64,000 nt of DNA, from contig NZ_LT835161.1 in NCBI RefSeq assembly GCF_900169715.1, positions 1,107,590 through 1,171,589 on the forward strand, written 5' to 3'. A model generated the notes under the pieces. It had not been told where the DNA came from and ran no database searches. It worked only from the letters and a program-made list of their open reading frames with translations. Below, one piece after another: positions 55,006-64,000 of the stretch (positions are counted from its first letter, which is position 1; each line of letters opens with the position of its first letter). The stretch comes from Kocuria massiliensis. Lineage in GTDB: Bacteria > Actinomycetota > Actinomycetes > Actinomycetales > Micrococcaceae. The position numbers and the translations under genes were made by a program.

Positions 55006-55123
55006 AGACTGCCCTTCCTCTTCTATGCGTGCGTGTGATGAAAACGGTGGCCCAGGCGAAAATCCTGGACGGGCCGGTCACCTCTATCTTAGAGCCAGCT
55101 TACTCGCACCTGCGGATTCCCGC

Positions 55124-55136
55124 TGACACTGTGTCA
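55124..55136. promoter_or_regulatory. Perfect 13-bp palindrome upstream of ctaC
   Basis: TGACACTGTGTCA is a perfect 6-1-6 palindrome about 120 bp before the ctaC start, a candidate operator for the oxidase operon. Confidence 0.4.
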
Positions 55137-55227
55137 CCACAGTACCCGGTTTCATGCTTTGAACGGTTCCGCGACATGAGCGCGATGTGGACTCCTGAGG
55201 CCCTGATTTGGTGCGCTCCACACGCAA

Positions 55228-55266
55228 ATGGCCCGGACTCTCAGGCTTTGCCAAGGTCCGGGCCAT
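55228..55266 (-). terminator. Terminator after erpA
   Basis: A perfect 11-bp stem (55228-55238 with 55256-55266). On the minus strand it is followed by TTTGCG. Confidence 0.8.
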
Positions 55267-55298
55267 ATTACGAGCCACTCAAGCGCGATCTATGTCAC

Positions 55299-55664
55299 TT
55301 AGTGGAATGAGTCTCCACATGCGCACGAGCCTTGGGCATTCGGGTTATCAATCGAAAAGCCCTGCTTCTGGATCGTGTCTTCGAAATCGATAGTTGAGCC
55401 CTCGAGATACGGCGTACTCATGCGATCCACGATCACTTCTACGCCATTGAAATCGCGGACAGCATCGCCGTCGAGAACGCGCTCGTCGAAATAGAGCTGA
55501 TAGATCAGGCCAGAGCATCCGCCGGGCTGAACGGCAACTCGCAAACGAAGATCGGTGCGACCTTCCTGTTCCAGCAGAGCACGTACTTTCTCGGCCGCAC
55601 CATCGGTCAAGTTCACGCCATGAGTAGGCAATTCCGTGGTGGTTTCCGGGGCTACAGTCATCAT
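55299..55664 (-). CDS. erpA: A-type iron-sulfur carrier ErpA
   Basis: A 121-residue HesB/IscA-family protein. It has the three cluster ligands: Cys in QPGGCSGL and the CAC pair in SCACGDSFH at the C-terminus. It delivers iron-sulfur clusters to targets such as the Rieske protein. Three consecutive possible starts (GTG 55667, ATG 55664, ATG 55661); I chose 55664 because AAAGG lies 8 nt upstream. It is a single-gene unit with its own terminator. Confidence 0.93.
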   Translation of the reverse strand: MMTVAPETTTELPTHGVNLTDGAAEKVRALLEQEGRTDLRLRVAVQPGGCSGLIYQLYFDERVLDGDAVRDFNGVEVIVDRMSTPYLEGSTIDFEDTIQKQGFSIDNPNAQGSCACGDSFH

Positions 55665-55791
55665 CACACCGGCCTTTCTGCTCCTCGAGGAGCCCTGACA
55701 TTGGTCTCAGTTCAGTGTAACGCCGTGCTTGACGGTCGTATTCCAACGACTTTGCGGGACCGAATCAACGACGTGACGGTGCAAGCAGGGT

Positions 55792-57177
55792 CTATTGGCC
55801 CTTCTTATTCATATGGGTCAAGAACAACGCTTCGGAGACAATAGCTCGCTGGAAGTCCGGGATATACAACGATTCATTGGCACTATGCGCTCGGGTATCC
55901 GGGTCTTCGATGCCAGTAATGAGGATGGAAGCCTGGGGAAAAGTTTCGACGAGCGAGGCGACAAAGGGAATTGACCCACCCATTCCCATCAACACGGGCT
56001 CTGTGGACCACGCTGAGCGCATGGCACCCAGGACTGCTTCGGCGGCTTCGCTGGTGACGTCGGCCTCGAAGGGCTGACCCGCCTCCCCCGCTTCATAATC
56101 GACCTCGCTTCCCCACGGAGCATGCTTGCTCACGTGCTCCGACAAGAGGCGGTGAGCTTTCTCGGGATCTTGCCCCGGGGGAACTCGAAGGCTCACGCGG
56201 GCACGTGCGGTGGCGGCCATCGTATTAGATGACTGATCCACGGGAGTGACATCCATGCCGATGATCGACAGGGCAGGCTGTTGCCACAGTCGCGAGGCCA
56301 CACTTCCGACACCCGTCAGCGGCGCTTCGGGAAGCGTGCCGGCATCCTTCCGAAAGTCTGATTCCTCATAGGTCAGGCTCGGCTCATCGCCCCGCACAAG
56401 CCCCTCGACGGCCACCGACCCTTTGTCGTCATGAAGGGAGGCCAGTAGACGCACCATGGCTGTATTGGCATCGACGACCGGACCGCCAAACATTCCTGAG
56501 TGCAATGCGTGATCCAAGGTTCTGACGGTGATAGTTCCCGAAATAACACCACGCAAACTCGTGGTCAGAGCGGGCACGCCGGCCCGCCAATTCGAGGAAT
56601 CAGCGACGACGATGGCATCCGCTTCAAGCTTGTCACGGTAGGTTTGCAGGAAGTTCTTGAAGCTCGGAGAACCTGCTTCTTCCTCACCTTCGATGAAGAG
56701 AGTAATGCCTAGGCCAAGGTCGTCACCACAAACTTCTTGAACTGCCGCAACCGACGTCAGGTGGGTCATGACACCCGCCTTGTCGTCGGCGGCGCCACGG
56801 CCGTACAGACGGTCCCCGATCTCCGTGGCGGCCCAAGGATCCGTGTTCCAATCGGCACCGTCACCCACCGGTTGCACATCGTGATGCGCGTACAGCAAGA
56901 CCGTGGGATATCCAGGGCTCGGCTTCTTGTGAGCGACGACCGCCGGCATGCCGTCCCGACCATCTGGTTGTTGCGCCGTCAAAATCTCGACTTCGTCGAA
57001 CCCTGCCTCTCGCGCGAGTTCCTTGACGGCTTCGGCGCTCTCTCGTACCTTCGTCAGATCGTGACTCTCCCACGCGACCGACGGAATGGCGACGAGCCGT
57101 TTCAGGGTTTCCAGCGCCGAAGAGAAGCGGCTGTCTACGGAATTCTTGACTTCAATTTCAACTTGAGGATTAGGCAT
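55792..57177 (-). CDS. M20-family dipeptidase
   Basis: A 461-residue di-zinc peptidase. Metal ligands lie in YAHHDVQP, GRGAADDKAG and EGEEEAGSPSF; the dimerisation (lid) domain carries TLDHALHSGMFGG, and a final metal His lies in RAHSANE. It resembles actinobacterial dipeptidases of the carnosinase/CPG2-like group. It should hydrolyse dipeptides in the cytosol; precise specificity is unknown. It diverges from the DUF3043 gene over about 105 bp. Confidence 0.9.
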   Translation of the reverse strand: MPNPQVEIEVKNSVDSRFSSALETLKRLVAIPSVAWESHDLTKVRESAEAVKELAREAGFDEVEILTAQQPDGRDGMPAVVAHKKPSPGYPTVLLYAHHDVQPVGDGADWNTDPWAATEIGDRLYGRGAADDKAGVMTHLTSVAAVQEVCGDDLGLGITLFIEGEEEAGSPSFKNFLQTYRDKLEADAIVVADSSNWRAGVPALTTSLRGVISGTITVRTLDHALHSGMFGGPVVDANTAMVRLLASLHDDKGSVAVEGLVRGDEPSLTYEESDFRKDAGTLPEAPLTGVGSVASRLWQQPALSIIGMDVTPVDQSSNTMAATARARVSLRVPPGQDPEKAHRLLSEHVSKHAPWGSEVDYEAGEAGQPFEADVTSEAAEAVLGAMRSAWSTEPVLMGMGGSIPFVASLVETFPQASILITGIEDPDTRAHSANESLYIPDFQRAIVSEALFLTHMNKKGQ

Positions 57178-57271
57178 ATATTCACGCTTTCCAGGGTGTG
57201 CCGGGATCTAGGTTGTGAGAGCCACTCTAGGACTCCCCCAGCTACTGACGGTAATAGCTACGAGTTTCACG

Positions 57272-57277
57272 TATCCT
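57272..57277 (+). promoter_or_regulatory. -10 element for leaderless DUF3043 mRNA
   Basis: TATCCT lies exactly 6 nt before the GTG at 57284. GAAGGA directly abuts the GTG and is too close to serve as a ribosome site. Confidence 0.5.
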
Positions 57278-57283
57278 GAAGGA

Positions 57284-57883
57284 GTGTTCGGAAGCAAGAA
57301 GAAAACCTCCCATGACAACGCCGCAGAGGATCAGTCATCGCCTTCGATGACTGAAGCCGAAGCGCATACGCAACAGGGAAAGGGCCGCCCAACTCCCACG
57401 CGCAAGGAACGTGAACAGGCCCGTAAACGGCCGTTGGTCCCTGATGATCGAAAACTTGCCAAGGAAAAGCAGCGGCTTGCCGCACAAGAAGCGCGACAGC
57501 GTCAGAGCGAAGCCATGCGAACAGGCGATGACCGTTACTTGCCGATCAAAGACCGTGGCCCTCAACGCCGATTCCTTCGAGACTATGTTGATGCCCGATT
57601 CAATATCGGTGATTATTTCATCATCGTGCTGCTCGCGATATTCATCATCGGCCTCCTCATGCCGCTACATATCCAGCAGTACACGATTTGGGTCATGTGG
57701 ATCTTCATCGCCATTTGGGTATTGGACTTTTTCATTTTGTGGCGCAAACTCAAGCGAGTCGTCGTCGAGAAATTTGGTTCCGCCGAGCCAGGCTCCGGCA
57801 TGTACGTCTTCAACCGGGTCATGATGATCAGGAAATTGCGCATGCCCAAGCCCATGGTCAGACGCGGCGAGTTCCCTTCCTAG
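57284..57883 (+). CDS. DUF3043-family membrane protein
   Basis: A 199-residue protein beginning VFGSKKKTS. The first ~100 residues are basic and disordered, with KGRPTPTRKEREQARKRP as family signature. Two membrane helices (about 110-130 and 134-155) and a basic C-terminus follow. Function is unknown. GTG 57284 matches family N-termini; the longer frame from 57215 does not. It is a single-gene unit ended by a hairpin terminator. Confidence 0.87.
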   Translation: MFGSKKKTSHDNAAEDQSSPSMTEAEAHTQQGKGRPTPTRKEREQARKRPLVPDDRKLAKEKQRLAAQEARQRQSEAMRTGDDRYLPIKDRGPQRRFLRDYVDARFNIGDYFIIVLLAIFIIGLLMPLHIQQYTIWVMWIFIAIWVLDFFILWRKLKRVVVEKFGSAEPGSGMYVFNRVMMIRKLRMPKPMVRRGEFPS

Positions 57884-57901
57884 AGGCCCTCGACATCACA
57901 G

Positions 57902-57949
57902 AAAGGCACGGACCGATTCCTCCATAGAGGAACTCGATCCGTGCCTTTT
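57902..57949. terminator. Bidirectional terminator between DUF3043 gene and pyrD
   Basis: An 11-bp outer stem and a 6-bp inner stem separated by an internal loop. The right arm ends in TTTT. Confidence 0.85.
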
Positions 57950-57966
57950 GCGTTACTCGCTTTCCC

Positions 57967-59061
57967 TCAGGGTCGACCCTGACGGCGTCGAAACTTTGCC
58001 AGTCCGCGATTGATTCTTGCGGCCCAGAACGGCCCTTCGTAGAGAAAGGCCGTATACCCCTGGACTAGATTCGCACCGTGATCTAACCGTTCTTGAACGT
58101 CCTCCGCAGTACTCACCCCTCCGACAGAGATGATCGTCATCTCTGAACCGACATGTTGTCGCAGCATTTTTAAGACGGCGAGAGACCGTTCGCGCAACGG
58201 GGCACCGGACAGACCGCCTGCGCCACAGTGGGCAATTTCGTCGGGAGTAGAACGAAGACCTAAGGACTGACGCTCGATGGTGGTATTCGTCGCAATGATT
58301 CCGTCGAGATTCACGTCTAGGGCGAGATCTCCGATGGCAGCGATCTCCTCGTCCGTCAGGTCCGGGGCAATCTTAACGAGCAAGGGTACGTGGCGGCGTG
58401 CGGCGTCGTCGGCGGCCTTCCCGACCTCCGTCAACAATGGTCGCAGGGATTCGATGTGCTGAAGGTCCCTGAGCCCGGGGGTATTCGGCGAACTGACATT
58501 AACCACAAGATAGTCGGCTTGCGGCGCGAGAGTTCTGGCGCTGTGGAGGTAATCCTCAACGGCGTCGTCGAGGGCGACTTTTTTAGTTTTGCCGATGTTG
58601 ACCCCGACGACGGGACGAGTTCCGTCACGGTGATCGTGCCAGAGATCAGCGTGAACCGATGCGAGCCGTGGTCCTATGGAATCCGCACCGTCGTTATTGA
58701 ATCCCATTCGATTGATGACGGCCCGATCCTCGATGAGGCGAAAGAGTCGAGGCCGCGGATTCCCCGGTTGAGCCTGTCCCGTGACCGTACCGACTTCCAC
58801 GTGCCCGAATCCGAGGTCGGTTAACGCATTGACGCCGGTAGCTCCTTTGTCGAAGCCGGCGGCCAACCCAAACGGGGACGGAAAGGTCATTCCCAAAGCC
58901 TCGGTCTTGAGTCGAGGGTCGGGGGCCAGAGCTCGGCGTAGAACCTTGGAGAGGCCCCAGGCCCGAAAGGCTTTGATTCCCGTGAATCCCCACGAATGTG
59001 CCTTTTCGGCGTCCATTCCGGAGAAAACGATCTTGAAAAAAGTGGGGTAGATTCTGGGCAC
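57967..59061 (-). CDS. pyrD: Dihydroorotate dehydrogenase (quinone), class 2
   Basis: A 364-residue FMN enzyme of pyrimidine synthesis. The N-terminal ~40 residues (YPTFFKIVFSGMDAEKAHSWG) form the membrane-associated quinone-binding helices of class 2. AAGFDKGATGVNAL and the catalytic-base Ser in NVSSPNTPGLRDLQ are family motifs, and VKIAPDLTDEE and ISVGGVSTAEDVQ follow. Electrons go to menaquinone. GTG 59061 has AGGAG 5 nt upstream, better than the in-frame ATG at 59097. Confidence 0.93.
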   Translation of the reverse strand: MPRIYPTFFKIVFSGMDAEKAHSWGFTGIKAFRAWGLSKVLRRALAPDPRLKTEALGMTFPSPFGLAAGFDKGATGVNALTDLGFGHVEVGTVTGQAQPGNPRPRLFRLIEDRAVINRMGFNNDGADSIGPRLASVHADLWHDHRDGTRPVVGVNIGKTKKVALDDAVEDYLHSARTLAPQADYLVVNVSSPNTPGLRDLQHIESLRPLLTEVGKAADDAARRHVPLLVKIAPDLTDEEIAAIGDLALDVNLDGIIATNTTIERQSLGLRSTPDEIAHCGAGGLSGAPLRERSLAVLKMLRQHVGSEMTIISVGGVSTAEDVQERLDHGANLVQGYTAFLYEGPFWAARINRGLAKFRRRQGRP

Positions 59062-59129
59062 CCTGACTCCTGGTCGTTGTCCTGACGATTTAACCATCTA
59101 TCTAAACTTGAGGTTTTGCGTCGCGGGGA

Positions 59130-59906
59130 TTAGCCCGAAACCGCATCGACCGCCGCACCATACCGGCGATCACGACGCGCGTATTCCTCAATCGCCTTCC
59201 ACAACACCAAGCGGTCGACGTCGGGCCAGAGAACATCCATGAAAACCATTTCCGCGTACGCACTTTGCCACAAGAGGAAATTCGAGAATCGCTGTTCCCC
59301 GGAGGTCCGAAGAAACATGTCCACGTCGGGCAGTTCCGGAGCATACAGGTACTTGGCAAAGGTTTTTTCCGATATCTGCCCCGGTTTAATGACCCCTTGC
59401 GCCGCATCACTGGAGATTCTGGCAGCGGCATCGGCAATTTCGGCACGCCCACCATAATTCACGCACATCACGAGCGTGCACACGGTGTTGCCTTGCGTCT
59501 CCCGTTCGCAAATTTCTAGTTGCCGGATGACGGACTTCCACAATTTCGGCCGTCGGCCGGCCCAGCGAATACGCACACCCCACGACTTGAGGGTTTCCAG
59601 CTGCCGTTCCAGGACGTCGCCGCAGAATCGCATGAGGAAGCTGACCTCGTCGAGCGAACGTTTCCAGTTTTCCGTGGAAAAGGCGTACGCGCTGACGACC
59701 GGCACTCCCATCTCAATGGCACCGGCGACGACATCGAGCAGTGCACGTTCACCCGCTTTGTGGCCTTCATTTCGGGGCAGGCCTCGCTCGTTGGCCCACC
59801 GGCCATTTCCGTCCATGACAACGGCGACATGTTGTGGAATGAACTTCTGCGGGATCTCGGGAGCCTGTTGCCCCGACGGGTGAGGATATGGCGCTAGAAC
59901 CACCAT
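59130..59906 (-). CDS. uppS: Isoprenyl (undecaprenyl) diphosphate synthase UppS
   Basis: A 258-residue cis-prenyltransferase. The catalytic Asp32 is in VMDGNGRWA; the downstream motif [13 protein letters not shown] binds the isopentenyl pyrophosphate. It builds the C50/C55 lipid carrier used by the cell-wall enzymes (UppP, Ppm1, LCP ligases) encoded in this window. GAAAGGA precedes ATG 59906, and the start overlaps the recO stop by one base, so the two are coupled. Confidence 0.93.
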   Translation of the reverse strand: MVVLAPYPHPSGQQAPEIPQKFIPQHVAVVMDGNGRWANERGLPRNEGHKAGERALLDVVAGAIEMGVPVVSAYAFSTENWKRSLDEVSFLMRFCGDVLERQLETLKSWGVRIRWAGRRPKLWKSVIRQLEICERETQGNTVCTLVMCVNYGGRAEIADAAARISSDAAQGVIKPGQISEKTFAKYLYAPELPDVDMFLRTSGEQRFSNFLLWQSAYAEMVFMDVLWPDVDRLVLWKAIEEYARRDRRYGAAVDAVSG

Positions 59907-60661
59907 CAATTCCTTTCGAGCAACGCGAACGAGCGGAACTCCCGTTCCACGTGCCACTGTACATAACGTTGGAGGAGGTCCCCGACCTTGTTGGCCACCT
60001 CGCTGTTCCGGACGGAATCAAGGGATTCCCAATCTCCCCGAGCGACCGACTGAAAGTAGGCCACTGCGGCAGCCGATAGCGGCCGGTCGCCCGCTTGCGC
60101 ACAAGAATCGCAAACAAGCCCGCCCCCAGCCATGCTCCACGCGCGGAGGTTGTCCTCGGAACCACATCGAACACAGCGCTCGGTCTCGATATACCAACCA
60201 CCAATTTTCATGGCTCGAATCAGAAAGGAGTTGAAGATATCGGAGACTTCGTGGGCCGATCGGGCCAAAGCGGAGAGAGCGCCCGCCGTGAGATTGTAGA
60301 GCTGATGTCCCGTTTCTTCATCGGCCTGTGCCAGGTATTCGGCAACCTCAGCGATGCCGACCGCGTGTGTGTAGGCGACATAGTCGGCGACGATGGGGGC
60401 CGCATAGGCCTTACGGGTGACCGCTTGCGTCACGGTATCCAAATTGCGTCCGTAAACCAGGGACACATCGCTGATCATAAAAGGCTCGAGCCGGGCACCC
60501 AGCTTCGATGTACTGCGCCGAACGCCTTTGGCGACTGTCCGAATCAGTCCGTGATGGGCCGATAAACCCACGACGATTCGATCCGATTCCCCCAGCGGAT
60601 ACGTCCTGAGAACGATGAGGGTATCCCGGTAGCTCCGAGACGCTGCAGTGGTGGTAGGCAC
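59906..60661 (-). CDS. recO: DNA repair protein RecO
   Basis: A 251-residue recombination mediator. The N-terminal OB fold spans about 1-80 ([34 protein letters not shown]). The helical C-terminal domain has a zinc site CVRCG with CDSC. RecO loads RecA on gapped DNA with RecR. GTG start without ribosome site; AATAAT lies 6 nt upstream. It is followed directly by uppS, the normal recO-uppS pair of actinobacteria. Confidence 0.92.
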   Translation of the reverse strand: MPTTTAASRSYRDTLIVLRTYPLGESDRIVVGLSAHHGLIRTVAKGVRRSTSKLGARLEPFMISDVSLVYGRNLDTVTQAVTRKAYAAPIVADYVAYTHAVGIAEVAEYLAQADEETGHQLYNLTAGALSALARSAHEVSDIFNSFLIRAMKIGGWYIETERCVRCGSEDNLRAWSMAGGGLVCDSCAQAGDRPLSAAAVAYFQSVARGDWESLDSVRNSEVANKVGDLLQRYVQWHVEREFRSFALLERN

Positions 60662-60667
60662 TTCATG

Positions 60668-60673
60668 ATTATT
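60668..60673 (-). promoter_or_regulatory. -10-like element before recO
   Basis: AATAAT on the minus strand ends 6 nt before the GTG at 60661. Confidence 0.4.
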
Positions 60674-60694
60674 TCACGCCTGACCACGGCGTTC

Positions 60695-60746
60695 GGTCTG
60701 GTCCGCTTCGGGGCGCCTGCACGACGTCGTCGAGGCGGACCAGACC
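60695..60746 (-). terminator. Possible terminator between leuA and recO
   Basis: A perfect 12-bp stem (60695-60706 with 60735-60746) closes a 28-nt loop. No T run follows on the minus strand. Confidence 0.55.
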
Positions 60747-60759
60747 AAGCCTGTCCGGA

Positions 60760-62668
<1,909 letters not shown>

Positions 62669-62737
62669 CGAGTCGTCCGGTGTCCACATCGTGATACACC
62701 CGGGCCTCGGCAGCTCCTCTGAGATGGTTCCCGTGAA

Positions 62738-64000
62738 TTAGTACTCGAAGGCCTGCTGACAGGTCTGCTGATCTGCCGTCTGCCCGTTCGCTCCCCCGAC
62801 GATCTTTTGCGACGAGTCCTTCTTCACGGTGTCGCCCGACGTGAAATCTTTACCAACGGTGACACTGATTCCAGACAATCCCGCAGTTTCAACTACCTCC
62901 GTGGACCCCACACCGAAGTGGCTCGCAAGTTCTTGGGCTTGATCCTGGTAGCCGGCAGGGTACTGAATAGTCGTCTTATCGGAAGAATCCGCAAGCTCCT
63001 GGTACGTCACGTTGCTGTATCCCAAGTGTTCAACATTCGAACTCAAGTCCTGGGCGCGACCCTGTTTACCCGACGCATTCGACATCGACACCGGAACGGT
63101 GCGGTCGATCGACGCCGTCGAGGACTGATCGGGCTGAGGCGACTTGTCATCCTGTGAGTCGGCCAAGGAGCCATCTTTTTGCAACGTTTTGAAGACCTGT
63201 TCTGAGTCCGCGCTGAGCTGCAACTTGTTCTGGTCGTAGGTATAGGGCTCGGTCGGAACCGTTGCGAAGACAATCTTCGACAGGTCTACGCCTGACAAGA
63301 TTCGTCCGACACTCACAAGGGTCGCGGGATCAGTAAATCCTTGATCCACGGTGACGTTCTGAGTGACAGCCTCCGCGATACCGTACATCTTGCCCGGATT
63401 AGATAGCGTTCCTTGTGACTTCACCTTCCGCATCAAGGACGCGAGGAAGCCCTGCTGGGCCTGAATGCGGCTGGTGTCAGAGCCATCACCAAAACCATGG
63501 CGGGAACGCAGGAAGGCCAGAGCTTGCTCGCCCTCGACGTCGGAGTGTCCAGCGGGCAGGTCAAGTCCGGAATATTCATCCTTAATCGGCTTATTGACGC
63601 ACACGTTGACGCCGCCCACCACCGAGCTGAGCTGCTTTACCGCGTTGAAGTCCACCAGCATGAAGTGATCGACGTTGACGCCTGTGAGTTTATTGATCGT
63701 CGCCACCGTGCAACCGGGTCCACCGTTGGTCAGCGATTCGTTGATCTGGGTATCCTGTTCGGCCGGATAAACCTTTCCGTCGGAGCCCTTGCACTGTGGA
63801 ATATCGACCATCAGGTCCCGAGGGAACGAAAGAACGTTGACGTTCTTGTGGTCTTCGCTGATCTGCATCAGCATCATGACGTCTGAGCGAGCACCCGATT
63901 CCTCGTCGCTCGCACTCCCATAATTGGAGTTATTTCCAGACCGAGTGTCGGAGCCAATGACCAAAATATCGAGGGGGCCGTCGGCGAGTTGGGAGCCGCC
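62738..64000 (-). CDS. LCP-family cell-wall ligase with LytR_C domain (5' end cut by window)
   Basis: At least 420 residues are visible; the N-terminus and membrane anchor lie beyond base 64000. The frame is open at the edge, reading SQLADGPLDILVIGSDTRSG into the LCP domain. The domain has VNVLSFPRDLMVDIP, GGVNVCVN, and the lipid-pyrophosphate motif LAFLRSRHGFGDGSD. A linker (about 270-310 of the visible part) leads to a C-terminal LytR_C domain. It should attach wall glycopolymers to peptidoglycan, like the shorter LCP at 6.9 kb. Its TAA lies about 70 bp upstream of the leuA leader ORF. Confidence 0.92.
   Translation of the reverse strand, partial: GGSQLADGPLDILVIGSDTRSGNNSNYGSASDEESGARSDVMMLMQISEDHKNVNVLSFPRDLMVDIPQCKGSDGKVYPAEQDTQINESLTNGGPGCTVATINKLTGVNVDHFMLVDFNAVKQLSSVVGGVNVCVNKPIKDEYSGLDLPAGHSDVEGEQALAFLRSRHGFGDGSDTSRIQAQQGFLASLMRKVKSQGTLSNPGKMYGIAEAVTQNVTVDQGFTDPATLVSVGRILSGVDLSKIVFATVPTEPYTYDQNKLQLSADSEQVFKTLQKDGSLADSQDDKSPQPDQSSTASIDRTVPVSMSNASGKQGRAQDLSSNVEHLGYSNVTYQELADSSDKTTIQYPAGYQDQAQELASHFGVGSTEVVETAGLSGISVTVGKDFTSGDTVKKDSSQKIVGGANGQTADQQTCQQAFEY

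Overview
The window is about 64 kb of chromosome from a moderately high-GC Gram-positive bacterium. Evidence for an actinobacterium of the Micrococcaceae / Arthrobacter-Rothia neighbourhood of the order Micrococcales is: a mycothiol gene (mshC), the pupylation genes (arc, dop, pup, pafA), RbpA, a polyprenol-phosphate-mannose synthase, a cytochrome bcc-aa3 supercomplex with a di-haem cytochrome cc (QcrC) and CtaF, and a naturally fused PafBC. I could not fix the genus. Almost all of it is conserved core chromosome. I see no phage, insertion sequence, plasmid, rRNA or CRISPR.

Layout. 0.1-9.6 kb: two small conserved proteins, a fabG plus enoyl-reductase-like SDR pair, serB, an ABC ATPase plus TSUP exporter pair, a SpoU rRNA/tRNA methylase, ribosomal protein L31 type B, an LCP cell-wall ligase and an AarF/UbiB-type kinase. 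9.6-14 kb: a two-domain membrane protein of unknown function and aminopeptidase N. 14-20.8 kb: a fatty-acid locus (TetR regulator and FadE5-like dehydrogenase facing FadA2-FabG4-HtdX-like genes), the same gene set as a mycobacterial locus. 20.9-25.9 kb: tRNA-Leu(GAG), lactate dehydrogenase, a small acidic protein, uppP, mshC and a site-2-type protease. 26-42 kb: the pupylation gene block (trmI-arc-dop-pup-pafA), two FKBP prolyl isomerases, pafBC, tatA-tatC, helY and ppm1. 42-45 kb: rbpA, an SPFH/NfeD pair and DUF3054. 45-55 kb: trpD, ctaE-qcrC-qcrA-qcrB, a 1.3-kb gene-free stretch, and ctaC-ctaD-ctaF reading the other way. 55-64 kb: erpA, an M20 dipeptidase, DUF3043, pyrD, recO-uppS, leuA with a leucine-rich leader ORF, and an LCP protein cut by the window edge.

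Main observations. (1) pafBC, the fused WYL-type activator of the mitomycin/DNA-damage response, carries a perfect 79-bp tandem duplication (35207-35366) that shifts the frame and replaces its last ~120 residues. Deleting one copy restores a 691-codon frame, so the lesion is recent and potentially reversible. (2) The gap between the two respiratory operons holds a degenerate tandem array with an exact 52-bp period (51198-51425). (3) Pup, its ligase and ARC are present but no proteasome subunit genes lie between pup and pafA, and ARC lacks the C-terminal tyrosine motif used to dock on a proteasome. (4) leuA has a leader ORF with three consecutive Leu codons and alternative hairpins. (5) The second SDR gene has the motif layout of FabL-type enoyl reductases. 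(6) About a dozen genes have a -10-like hexamer exactly 6-7 nt before the start codon, implying frequent leaderless transcripts. Strong inverted-repeat terminators separate most units.
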